Shown here: one piece after another, positions 17,304 through 25,187 of the stretch
How the letters are laid out: the number at the start of each line of letters is the position of its first letter
How positions within the stretch are numbered: position 1 is the first letter of the stretch
Assembly (NCBI GenBank): GCA_964585305.1
Contig: CAZPDM010000018.1
Coordinates: 1 to 59,826 of the forward strand
Origin: CAZPDM01 sp964585305
GTDB lineage: Bacteria; Planctomycetota; Uabimicrobiia; Uabimicrobiales; JABWCH01
Length of the DNA: 59,826 nucleotides
Direction of reading: 5' to 3'
The notes under the pieces: model-generated
What the model was told of the DNA's origin: nothing
The model's database searches: none
What the model saw: the letters and a program-made list of their open reading frames with translations, nothing else
Position numbers and translations under genes: made by a program

Positions 17304-18020
17304 TTAACCTTGTACTTGAGTTGATTCATCTAATCTTCGAGCGTACTCTAATAAAAGGAACTCTACAGGATGGTTCATTGTAATTTGAGGAGATGAAATA
17401 GCCTCATGAAATTCAAAAGTTCCTTCCACCGAATCCATAATTGAAAAAAATGCTGCAATACCTTGAAGTTCAAGAAATGCAGAATGAATAATTGTTCCGT
17501 TATAAAAATATATCTTTCCTATGCCTAAAGATGTCTGTAAACAAAATTCTCCAGTTTTTTCCTCTGTTCCTAAAATCTGTAAAACTGTAGGAAGATTGAG
17601 AGTCTTAAGACTTCCGTTTAGAGCAGAGTCAGATGCTTTACGTCTCATGGTACTTGCATTGATACGAATAGTATCATGTACAGAGGTTTCTGTATGAGAT
17701 TTTGTCTGTGAAATTGGAATATTGCCTTCATAAAAAAATAGCAGATTATTTCCAATTGAGATCATGTCTCCATCATGCAATTCAGATAACGTAATTTGTT
17801 GGCCGTTGATAAGAGTTCCATTCGCGCTATTTAAATCTTCTATAATAAATTTTTGGTTTTCCCAATGAATTTTCGAATGAAATCGTGAGACATCTTGATA
17901 AGGAAGAACAATTCTATTAGCAGAATCTCTTCCAATAGTAATCTCACGAGTGCGTGAAAGTGGAATAGGAACAGAAGGAGGATTAACTAAATAACATACA
18001 AGTTCATTAGAGTTTGGCAT
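17304..18020 (-). CDS. FHA domain protein with C-terminal DUF4388 (PATAN)
   Basis: A 238-residue cytoplasmic protein. The N-terminal FHA domain carries the phosphothreonine-binding marks GRDSANRIVL, SRFHSKI and NSANGT. After a short Thr/Ser-rich linker, a DUF4388 domain starts at SALNGSLKTLNLPTVLQIL and contains GKIYFYNGTIIHS and EGTFEFHE. DUF4388 occurs in signalling proteins of delta-proteobacteria and planctomycetes. The start at 18020 is preferred over an upstream one at 18041 because AGGAAAG sits four bases before its ATG. It is the first gene of a two-gene unit with the kinase at 16089-17300, which could phosphorylate the Thr-rich linker. A promoter and palindromes lie upstream. Confidence 0.92.
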   Translation of the reverse strand: MPNSNELVCYLVNPPSVPIPLSRTREITIGRDSANRIVLPYQDVSRFHSKIHWENQKFIIEDLNSANGTLINGQQITLSELHDGDMISIGNNLLFFYEGNIPISQTKSHTETSVHDTIRINASTMRRKASDSALNGSLKTLNLPTVLQILGTEEKTGEFCLQTSLGIGKIYFYNGTIIHSAFLELQGIAAFFSIMDSVEGTFEFHEAISSPQITMNHPVEFLLLEYARRLDESTQVQG

Positions 18021-18049
18021 TTTCTTTCCTCTTAAATACAAATCAATTC

Positions 18050-18104
18050 AATATGCTAGGTTAGCATATTTTATATATTATAGCAACTTGCTAGAATATT
18101 GCAA
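18050..18104 (-). promoter_or_regulatory. Promoter with two palindromes upstream of the FHA-kinase operon
   Basis: On the minus strand, TTGCAA (18104-18099), a 16-base spacer and TATAAT (18082-18077) form a good sigma70-like promoter about 57 bases before the start codon. The palindrome TAGCAA-C-TTGCTA (18081-18093) lies in the spacer, and AATATGCTA-GGT-TAGCATATT (18050-18070) covers the expected transcription start. Both are positioned as operators. The protein that binds them is unknown. Confidence 0.6.
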
Positions 18105-18505
18105 GTTTTTTGTTTCCTTTTGTAACATACTTGTTTGTTTTTTCTTAAATTTCATTGATAACCAATAATATTGACCTTAAAAAATTAAAGTTATTTCCCC
18201 CCCAAAAAACATTTCATATAAAAATTCTATTGATTCTAATCTCTTATTTTACAATAACTTTAACTTTAAAATACTAACAAAAAATTTACAAATCTTTTTC
18301 TCATCAATACAAAAAATTGAAAATAATAAAATAAAATTTATTAAAAATAAAAACGGAACGATTTTTGCTATAAAATTTAATTATCTATAATGATTTATTT
18401 TATTTTATAAATTTCTATTGCGTTTCACTTGAATTCGTGATACACTAAATATTACTGGTATAAACCAGGATATTTTAAACGTTTAAGATATTTAGGAGAA
18501 TTATA
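18105..18505 (+). promoter_or_regulatory. AT-rich intergenic region with promoter for the exported protein
   Basis: Most of this stretch is low-complexity AT sequence with no gene. Near its right end TTGCGT (18418-18423), a 17-base spacer and TACACT (18441-18446) make a plausible promoter. The small dyad CTGG-TATAAA-CCAG follows at about the transcription start, and AGGAG precedes the ATG at 18506. Confidence 0.5.
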
Positions 18506-19567
18506 ATGAAGAAATGGATTATTCTTTTAGCATTAGCATTTGTATGGTTTCCAGCATTTGCTCAAGAGACTACAGAAGAACTAACTCCAGACACTGTGCT
18601 ATTCATCGAAAATGAAGGTGCAGTACAAATTATGACTGCCGACGAAGTTTGGCAAAACTTAGAAGCACAACAAGCTGATTTGCAAATTACCCATGGTGCT
18701 TATGCTGTTAGTGAAGATGAATTTTATGTTCCTATGTCACTAGCAGATCAACAAAGCCTCAATCAACAAGGTACTTTGGACATTACAGCCGGTGAGTTAG
18801 GTGTTACTGGCGACAGCCGCGGCGATGCCCTTGAAAAAAGCTACTATGGGGAATGGGGTATTAAATCTGTTTTCTCTGCCTATATTGATGCTTTAGCAAA
18901 AATTTATGGCGATGCTGCAACCCGTACTTTTGAAGCCCATCTTTATGCTGGCGGATATGTTTTCACCAAAAATTTCAAAGCTGTAGAATTTGATGCCAAC
19001 ATGAGAAATAATGGCACCCAACCTACTGCTAGCACTTCTTGCAAGATTTTTGGCTATACTCTATTCAATGTACAGGATGTAAAACTTTATATTGAAAAGT
19101 CCTGGAACAAAGAATGGAGCGCGACCAAGAGATTTATGATTGGTCCGATTCCAGTATCCGTAACTGGTACCATTGGCGGTACATTGGGTTTCAATGCTAG
19201 TATTTCTTTGACCGACGATGGCTTGGGCATCCAAGGCACCGTTGTTCCTTATCTTAATACCTATGGCAAGGCTGAAGCTGCTGTAGATATTTGGATTGCC
19301 AAAGCTGGTGTTGAAGGCGAAATCATTCTGTTGAACAACCGCTTAGTCATCATTGCTAGTGTAACTTATATTCCTGATGTTAGCATCCTCGAACTTGCGT
19401 TACGCATCGATGATAGTCTTGAAGCACTTTCTGGTAAGATTTCCATTTTTGCTGCTATCCGCAAACCTTGGGGTGGATGGAAGAAATACTCCTATACACT
19501 ATTCCAATGGACTGGTATTAAAAAAGAATGGAACTTACTCAATCTAACCAAAACAGTTGAATTATAA
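18506..19567 (+). CDS. Exported protein of unknown function, probably highly expressed
   Basis: A 353-residue protein with a clear signal peptide (MKKWIILLALAFVWFPAFAQ, cleavage after AFA). The mature part is rich in Gly, aromatic and alternating hydrophobic residues, for example FMIGPIPVSVTGTIGGTLGF, consistent with a beta-rich secreted or outer-membrane protein. I do not recognise a family. The gene is monocistronic, with its own promoter and a strong terminator. Its codons (GGC, GCC, CGC, ACC) are visibly more GC-rich than its neighbours'. That suggests translational selection in an abundant protein, or a different origin. Confidence 0.75.
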   Translation: MKKWIILLALAFVWFPAFAQETTEELTPDTVLFIENEGAVQIMTADEVWQNLEAQQADLQITHGAYAVSEDEFYVPMSLADQQSLNQQGTLDITAGELGVTGDSRGDALEKSYYGEWGIKSVFSAYIDALAKIYGDAATRTFEAHLYAGGYVFTKNFKAVEFDANMRNNGTQPTASTSCKIFGYTLFNVQDVKLYIEKSWNKEWSATKRFMIGPIPVSVTGTIGGTLGFNASISLTDDGLGIQGTVVPYLNTYGKAEAAVDIWIAKAGVEGEIILLNNRLVIIASVTYIPDVSILELALRIDDSLEALSGKISIFAAIRKPWGGWKKYSYTLFQWTGIKKEWNLLNLTKTVEL

Positions 19568-19595
19568 TTAAACTAATTCAAACTTTTGTTGTAGT

Positions 19596-19636
19596 AAAAA
19601 ATGTCAACGCACATCATGTGCTTGACATTTTTTTTT
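19596..19636 (+). terminator. Strong intrinsic terminator
   Basis: The long hairpin AAAAAATGTCAA-c-GCACA / TGTGC-TTGACATTTTTT with a 3-base loop and a T run sits just after the exported-protein gene, confirming it as a separate transcript. Confidence 0.92.
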
Positions 19637-19717
19637 AGCTAGATTTGTTCTAAAGTTAACTTATTTGCTAACTTGAACTGGGAAATTGGCGTTTTATATA
19701 GCGAGGAATAAATAATT

Positions 19718-21625
19718 ATGAAAAAAAATATTATAATAGGTATGTTGCTGTTTATATCTGTCATTGCTATTGGATTATGTATTTTCCTCATGTCATCAGA
19801 AAATGTTGATAACAAAACAGCACCAACCATCATCCCTAATAAACCCACAAATACACCTTCGGCATTTCTACCAATAATACGGTATCATTATTCTCCTGGC
19901 GATTTGCTGGTGTTTAAAACAAAATACCAATCACATGCTCAAATTCAAAAGAAACAAATAACCCAAGATATGGTAGATATGATTATAGAAGGAAAATTAC
20001 AACAACGCATTTATGAAGTTAAAGGGCAGAACATCTTTGCAGGATTTACATTAAATCCTTCTATGGTAACAATTACTGCCGCGGATAAAAGTTTTATTCA
20101 ACAAATGTTTAAAGTATTACAAACAGAAGTCTTTGTAAGTTTTAATACACAAGGAATTATTGAACGCTGGTTTTTCCCAGAAGAAATTCCAGCAGATTTA
20201 CGCAATACAATGAAAAGTCTTTTACTCAATATTCAAGTAATTTTTGGCAACGAAGAAAAGTCAGAATGGACACATAAAGAAAACGACATGAACGGGACAT
20301 ATTTAGCAAATTATAAAGCTGCCAAAGCTGCTAAAACAGGCCAAATTTTTCTCTTCAAACAAAAACTAGAATATGTAAAAGATGAAGAAAATGAACGTCC
20401 TGCTAAAATTTTAATGGCCCGCGGAACAATCAAACTTGATCCTAAAGGAAATCATATTCAAACACTATCTTGGAAAGAAGATGTAGAACAACATGCTATG
20501 GAATTTATAAACAAAGGCCAAGTAGAAATTTCCTTGCAACTCGAAAATAAAACTAATGAAGCTACTCTTGTACAAGGAATGAATGAAAAATTAAAGAAAG
20601 GCAATTTCTATATTACAGCTTCGCATAAAATTGAAGGAGAAGCTGAAATGAGAAAACGCCGACTTGAACGAATTGTCGGAAAAAAAACATGGGCTGATTT
20701 GCAAAATGATATGGCAAATTTACGAAAAACTTTAACACCAGATAAATCAGAATCCAAAGAACGAAACGAATTTTATCGACAATTAGGAGCTTGGTTAGAA
20801 CTACATCCTGAAAATATTTCTGATATAGTTAAAGACTTGCTTAATGTTACCAAACTTGATCCAACAACTGGAGCAATTCTCAGCGCATTGACAGATGTCA
20901 AAGATCCCGCAGCCCAAGCGGCATTAGCTGAAGTTATTCAAAAACGAATGGACAACCCTAATCTTGTTGCAATGGCTGTATCTTGTTTAACATTATTAAC
21001 CGATCCAAATGAAGCAAGTATTCAGCTTGTACAAAATCTTCATCGTACCAGTCAGGATGAACAAATTAAAGGAGCTGCAACATTAGCTCTGGGGGGGATG
21101 ATTGGAGAAATTAGGAAAAAAGATCCTAGCCAAGCCACTGCATTGATCTATGATATGGAAAAAAATCTCCAAAGCGCATCAAATTTTAATCAGAAAAAAC
21201 TGTATCTTGAAGCTCTTGGAAATGCAGGAAGTTCTTCTAGTCTAACTTATATCAACCAATGCCTTCAAGATTCTGATGATGTTATTCGTTCAACTGCTGC
21301 TGCCTCTTTACGTTTTATTGACGATCCTCAAGCAGATATTATCCTTGCCCAAGGATTACAAAATAACACTGGATTTAATATAAAAAATAGCATTTTGGAC
21401 TCACTTAGTTATCGGAAACCAAGCCAAGTGGTTTTTAACAGCTTACAAGAAAATTTAAGAGTTGAAGACTCTGAAAACCTTCGTGTGAAAAACTTGCGTT
21501 TATTATGGCAAATGCGTAAGCAATTTCCTCAAGCAGAAGGTATTGTAAAACAATCCGGGATTAGTGATAAATCTGCTAAAGTTCGCCAAATGGTGCAAAG
21601 TATGATACTTGTTGATCGCGAATAA
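19718..21625 (+). CDS. Membrane-anchored protein: vitellogenin-N-like beta domain plus HEAT repeats
   Basis: A 635-residue protein with an N-terminal signal anchor (residues 5-25), so most of it should be outside the cytoplasm. Residues about 50-310 look like a beta-rich domain starting at YHYSPGDLLVFKTKYQS. It includes FPEEIPADLRNTMKSLLLNI, which resembles the N-terminal region of large lipid-transfer proteins (vitellogenin, MTP), where a similar EP...LN.K..L segment occurs. The C-terminal part (about 340-635) is a series of helical HEAT-like repeats, e.g. LYLEALGNAGSSSSLTYINQ. Beta domain followed by helical superhelix is also the order in those proteins. The domain parallel is my inference. 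GAGGAA about ten bases upstream supports the start. Confidence 0.7.
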   Translation: MKKNIIIGMLLFISVIAIGLCIFLMSSENVDNKTAPTIIPNKPTNTPSAFLPIIRYHYSPGDLLVFKTKYQSHAQIQKKQITQDMVDMIIEGKLQQRIYEVKGQNIFAGFTLNPSMVTITAADKSFIQQMFKVLQTEVFVSFNTQGIIERWFFPEEIPADLRNTMKSLLLNIQVIFGNEEKSEWTHKENDMNGTYLANYKAAKAAKTGQIFLFKQKLEYVKDEENERPAKILMARGTIKLDPKGNHIQTLSWKEDVEQHAMEFINKGQVEISLQLENKTNEATLVQGMNEKLKKGNFYITASHKIEGEAEMRKRRLERIVGKKTWADLQNDMANLRKTLTPDKSESKERNEFYRQLGAWLELHPENISDIVKDLLNVTKLDPTTGAILSALTDVKDPAAQAALAEVIQKRMDNPNLVAMAVSCLTLLTDPNEASIQLVQNLHRTSQDEQIKGAATLALGGMIGEIRKKDPSQATALIYDMEKNLQSASNFNQKKLYLEALGNAGSSSSLTYINQCLQDSDDVIRSTAAASLRFIDDPQADIILAQGLQNNTGFNIKNSILDSLSYRKPSQVVFNSLQENLRVEDSENLRVKNLRLLWQMRKQFPQAEGIVKQSGISDKSAKVRQMVQSMILVDRE

Positions 21626-21638
21626 AAAAATATTTTAT

Positions 21639-21726
21639 TTTTGCAATTGGTTATAAAAAGATTATAATACTTAAAAATTTTGTAACCAATTGCAAAATTC
21701 CAAAGTTTTTATAACTCTGGAATTTT
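21639..21726 (+). promoter_or_regulatory. Two overlapping inverted repeats before the permease gene
   Basis: The perfect 15-bp repeat TTTTGCAATTGGTTA (21639-21653) / TAACCAATTGCAAAA (21683-21697) shares four bases with a second 9-bp repeat AAAATTCCA (21694-21702) / TGGAATTTT (21718-21726). The second stem ends in a T run about 20 bases before the permease ATG. This could be a terminator pair or an attenuator with competing stems. Confidence 0.55.
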
Positions 21727-21746
21727 GATAAGTGGAGCACAAAGTT

Positions 21747-22571
21747 ATGTATAAGTTATGGAATCAAATGCACTGGTCATATTATTGTCTATTTTTTAGC
21801 ATTTTATGTATTTGGATTTTGCCAACTATTTTCCCTTCGGAAGTTTCTGATCAATGGATGCATTCTCCTACATGGAAAAATGGTTTATTTTTTGGCACGT
21901 ACTACCAACAAAATCTTTTAGTGGTAGTTTTACAAGCAGCAAAACAGAGTTTGTATTTAAGCATCACTGCAATATTTTTTAGCTTAATAATAGGAATAAT
22001 CCTATCTTTTTTAGATTTTTTAGACTCTACACATAAATTTATCCATATTCTACTAAAAATATTTGTTTATTTTCCGCGTCTTTTTTTCCTTTTAATTTGG
22101 TGCATTGCGTTAGGGTTACACGAACCATCCCAACTTAAATGGAATTCTATAACTTATCTAATCTTAGGATTAGGAATCAGCGGAGGGATTTTTCTATCCG
22201 CTCAAACCCAACCAGAAATTGAAAAAATAAATAAAAGTCTATTTGTTTATGCAGCAGAAAGTGCAGGACTCTCTAAAATAAAAATATTCTTTCGGCACAT
22301 TATGAGTAACTGTTTAGGTTTTCCTTTTGCCGCAGTAAAGCAAATACGAGATAACTTAGTTGTCCTTTCTTTTTTAACATTCATTGGGGTCGTTCATCTC
22401 CAGCCAGAAGATTTAGGAGCCTTTTTGTGCTTGCTTTATAATAATCCAGAATCATTCTATCAAGGGTGGTGGATATTATTTTTTCCATGTATTATGCTTG
22501 TTTTTCTTATTTGGATTTGGGATACTATTGCGAAACAAATTTATAATAGATTATCTCTCAAAAAAAATTAG
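21747..22571 (+). CDS. ABC transporter permease, DppC/OppC-like
   Basis: A 274-residue inner-membrane protein with about six transmembrane helices. The cytoplasmic loop YAAESAGLSKIKIFFRHIMS matches the EAA motif of binding-protein-dependent permeases (compare AARALGAS..RI.FRHILPN in DppC), the site that touches the ATPase. The C-terminal end WWILFFPCIML and onward also resembles the dipeptide/nickel permease subfamily. No ATPase, second permease or substrate-binding protein is nearby, so its partners must be elsewhere or it has been repurposed. The start at ATG 21747 is preferred over GTG 21732 because GTGGAG precedes it at a usable distance. Confidence 0.8.
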   Translation: MYKLWNQMHWSYYCLFFSILCIWILPTIFPSEVSDQWMHSPTWKNGLFFGTYYQQNLLVVVLQAAKQSLYLSITAIFFSLIIGIILSFLDFLDSTHKFIHILLKIFVYFPRLFFLLIWCIALGLHEPSQLKWNSITYLILGLGISGGIFLSAQTQPEIEKINKSLFVYAAESAGLSKIKIFFRHIMSNCLGFPFAAVKQIRDNLVVLSFLTFIGVVHLQPEDLGAFLCLLYNNPESFYQGWWILFFPCIMLVFLIWIWDTIAKQIYNRLSLKKN

Positions 22572-22597
22572 CAAATTATTTAACTAAAGGAGTTTTT

Positions 22598-24505
22598 GTG
22601 GATACTAATTTCATCAATATTGAGCAGTATCACCATTTTTCTTTGGGACGTATTGCGCTTACACGTGGTTTGATCACTGCCGCTCAGGTCTTAGAAAGCA
22701 TTAAGATTCAACATAATAATCCATCTAAAAAGATAGGAGATATATTAGTCCAAATTGATGCGATCACCGATTTTCAATTACAAGAAATGCTTACTTTCCA
22801 AAAAAAGATATTAAGTAATATTAGTTCTTGGAAATATATACCAGATTCTATTTTTAAAGGCCATGTTTATTTTGCCCAAGAATCTGAAACTCATATTACA
22901 TCGAGCCAGATTAAAAAAGCGGAATCTGTTGGATACCAAGAATTTCTTACAACAAATAAAGTTACTCCTTTGGCAAAAATTCTTTCAGAACAAGACTCCA
23001 GTTTAATTCCTGAGTTAAAAAACATATTTTTTACCATGAACTTATTTATCATGGAATGTCCATGTTGCCATAGAATCTATGGATTGTTTGATAATAAAGA
23101 TGCTCATGACAGTTTAGTTTGCCCAGTTTGCTGGACAGTAGAATTAGAATTGAAACACCCTGGCCAACTTTTAACAAAATTTGATTCTAATACCCTCAAA
23201 TCCACACTTATAGAAACTTCTCATGCAGAATTAAAAGCGTTAGAGATTCCTGTAGATAAAATTATTATTCCACATCAATCTCCAGGATTTGTTCTAGTTT
23301 ATGAAATGCTTAAACGAATAGAACCCGATCATCGTGAAGGAATGACTCGAAAATTTTCTTCTGACTATCGTACTATTAAGCTAGTTTTTAGCGACATGGC
23401 CTCTCAATTTTTTGAATATTCCAAAGAAGAAATTGAGCAATCTCCTAAAAAAACAAGCGAACTTGCGTTTTCTCAAGATATTCCTCAATCGAATAATGAG
23501 GCAGCAATAGTCAATGGAACACAAATAAATTCCTCTGATAATCAAGAAACAAGAAAGATTGATAATCCTGCAGCAGAAAATGCTGGAGCAAATCAAAATA
23601 CTACATCATCTCCAAATCCTGAAGTAAAAGAAACTCCACTGGAATACATGGGACATAAACTTGATCTTCCTTTCCACGAATCGCCTAAAACGCAAATGCG
23701 TGTTTTAAAAAAGAATTCTCTCTCTGCAAAAGCTAAGCTAAGCAGCAAAACAAAAAAACTTTTCTTGCTGTATATTGTATTTTCATGTATATGTTTTTGG
23801 GGAGTATATAAAATATTGCCTTCTCATCAAACAACTCCAACAACTCCCTCATCAATACCTACACCAACAATAACTCCTGCAACCCCATCTCCTAATGTAC
23901 AATCTACTCCAGAACCTTCTAATATATCCATAGTTGCTAAAACATCCTCTACAGAAAAAAATATAGAAAAAACTTCTGAAAAAAATTCTTCAACAAAAAA
24001 AGAAAGCACATCAAGCAGTGCAAAAATTGGATTAGACAATGTAGCAGAAAAACGTCTGAAAATTTTAATGCCTAAATTTCTTATGCTTGCTAATCTTTTA
24101 GAAAAGGATATTAAGAGCTTTTTAGAAAAAAAAGACTGGAAAAGTTATAAAAATAGCTATGCTTCTTGGAAAGAAATTTATAATCATTATATTATAAAAA
24201 ATTTGCCAGTTAAAGACGGGAACTATACATCGGCAATGGCAGATAAAGTGAACAAAATACACCAACTGCGACAAAACATAGAACAATCCGCTCTTACAAT
24301 TTTCCAATATTTAGAAGCTAATTATGGCAAAGCACCCGAAGCAAAATCAGCTGCAGATGCAAACAAACCAATGGAAAAATTATTGATGGAAATAATGAAA
24401 AACTCAAAAGCCTATTCAACAATCCTAGAAAGCCAAACTCTTTTTAATGACTTATCCGACAAAGATAATAAGATTGAAATTTTTACAGAATTTTTCAAAA
24501 AATAA
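22598..24505 (+). CDS. Membrane protein with GspE-N-like domain and zinc ribbon
   Basis: A 635-residue protein starting at a GTG preceded by AAAGGAG. Residues about 12-72 (LGRIALTRGLITAAQVLESI to LQEMLTFQ) look like the GspE/PilB N-terminal domain that docks secretion ATPases. Residues about 150-182 hold CPCC and CPVC pairs, a zinc ribbon. A low-complexity region and a single transmembrane helix (about 388-406) follow, then a Thr/Pro/Ser-rich spacer (410-445) and a helical C-terminal domain that would be outside the membrane. The whole architecture is unfamiliar. It sits four bases into the group containing the GspK-like pseudopilin, so a role in secretion or pilus assembly is a reasonable inference. 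Confidence 0.7.
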   Translation: MDTNFINIEQYHHFSLGRIALTRGLITAAQVLESIKIQHNNPSKKIGDILVQIDAITDFQLQEMLTFQKKILSNISSWKYIPDSIFKGHVYFAQESETHITSSQIKKAESVGYQEFLTTNKVTPLAKILSEQDSSLIPELKNIFFTMNLFIMECPCCHRIYGLFDNKDAHDSLVCPVCWTVELELKHPGQLLTKFDSNTLKSTLIETSHAELKALEIPVDKIIIPHQSPGFVLVYEMLKRIEPDHREGMTRKFSSDYRTIKLVFSDMASQFFEYSKEEIEQSPKKTSELAFSQDIPQSNNEAAIVNGTQINSSDNQETRKIDNPAAENAGANQNTTSSPNPEVKETPLEYMGHKLDLPFHESPKTQMRVLKKNSLSAKAKLSSKTKKLFLLYIVFSCICFWGVYKILPSHQTTPTTPSSIPTPTITPATPSPNVQSTPEPSNISIVAKTSSTEKNIEKTSEKNSSTKKESTSSSAKIGLDNVAEKRLKILMPKFLMLANLLEKDIKSFLEKKDWKSYKNSYASWKEIYNHYIIKNLPVKDGNYTSAMADKVNKIHQLRQNIEQSALTIFQYLEANYGKAPEAKSAADANKPMEKLLMEIMKNSKAYSTILESQTLFNDLSDKDNKIEIFTEFFKK

Positions 24506-24540
24506 AAAAATTCTCTATTTATTCATGAATGGAAAATTAT

Positions 24541-25164
24541 ATGAAAAATATATTTTTAATATTCTTTCTAATTTTAAGTCTATTTATTTTTGCTGAAGAT
24601 AAGGACAAGGAGAAAGAGCCTACCCCACCAGTAAGTGTAGAAAATCTTTTGGGTTCAATCTCTTCCGATTTTGAAGAAGAGGAAACGGAGATTGCATCAG
24701 ATTATGTTAATGCTAACATTGCAGCAGCTTCAACTGCAATGGAAATTTTACTTAACTTAAAAGATAAGCCTTCTCAAACAGTTTCCACAGCAATGCAAGT
24801 AGCTGGGCCAATCATTGGCTCCCATCGCTTAGGACCTGCGCAGACAGTAACTTCATGGTCAAAAAAATATAAAGCTATAGGTTGTGCAGCTCAACAAGTT
24901 TTAGTTAGTGCCTATGAAATTGTAAGCCAAATAGATGGCTCCATGAATGCTGCCGATATAATTTTTATTATTGTAGGCCAAATTATAAAAGAAGTACTCA
25001 ATGAAATATTGGAACAAATGGTCAATGGAATACTTACTGCATTAGAAGTACCTCCTGGGATCAAGGAAATTATTGGAACAATTCTTAGCGAAATCATATC
25101 GTTCTTTTTAATTGATCCTGCTGTAGATGAGTTGGTAAATTTTGCTCAGGATCTTGTCCACTAA
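24541..25164 (+). CDS. Small exported protein of unknown function
   Basis: A 207-residue protein with a signal peptide (MKNIFLIFFLILSLFIFAED), a charged Lys/Glu stretch and an acidic stretch. An Ala/Ile-rich, mostly helical body with hydrophobic segments follows (INGILTALEVPPGIKEIIGT region), which might associate with the membrane. The ATG at 24541 is preferred over 24529 because it gives a normal signal peptide and has TGGA upstream. It lies between the zinc-ribbon membrane protein and the GspK-like gene on the same strand with short gaps, so it is probably part of that unit. No family is recognised. Confidence 0.65.
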   Translation: MKNIFLIFFLILSLFIFAEDKDKEKEPTPPVSVENLLGSISSDFEEEETEIASDYVNANIAAASTAMEILLNLKDKPSQTVSTAMQVAGPIIGSHRLGPAQTVTSWSKKYKAIGCAAQQVLVSAYEIVSQIDGSMNAADIIFIIVGQIIKEVLNEILEQMVNGILTALEVPPGIKEIIGTILSEIISFFLIDPAVDELVNFAQDLVH

Positions 25165-25187
25165 AAAATAAGGAAATGTAAATAAAA

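Noticed and set aside
18105..18400. Search for an RNA gene in the long AT-rich gap
   Set aside because: No tRNA-like, riboswitch-like or stable GC-rich stem was visible; the stretch is low-complexity A/T.
23827..24039. Val/Gly-rich minus-strand frame with repeat-like composition
   Set aside because: It is the antisense of the Thr/Pro/Ser linker of the zinc-ribbon membrane protein and only mirrors its low complexity.
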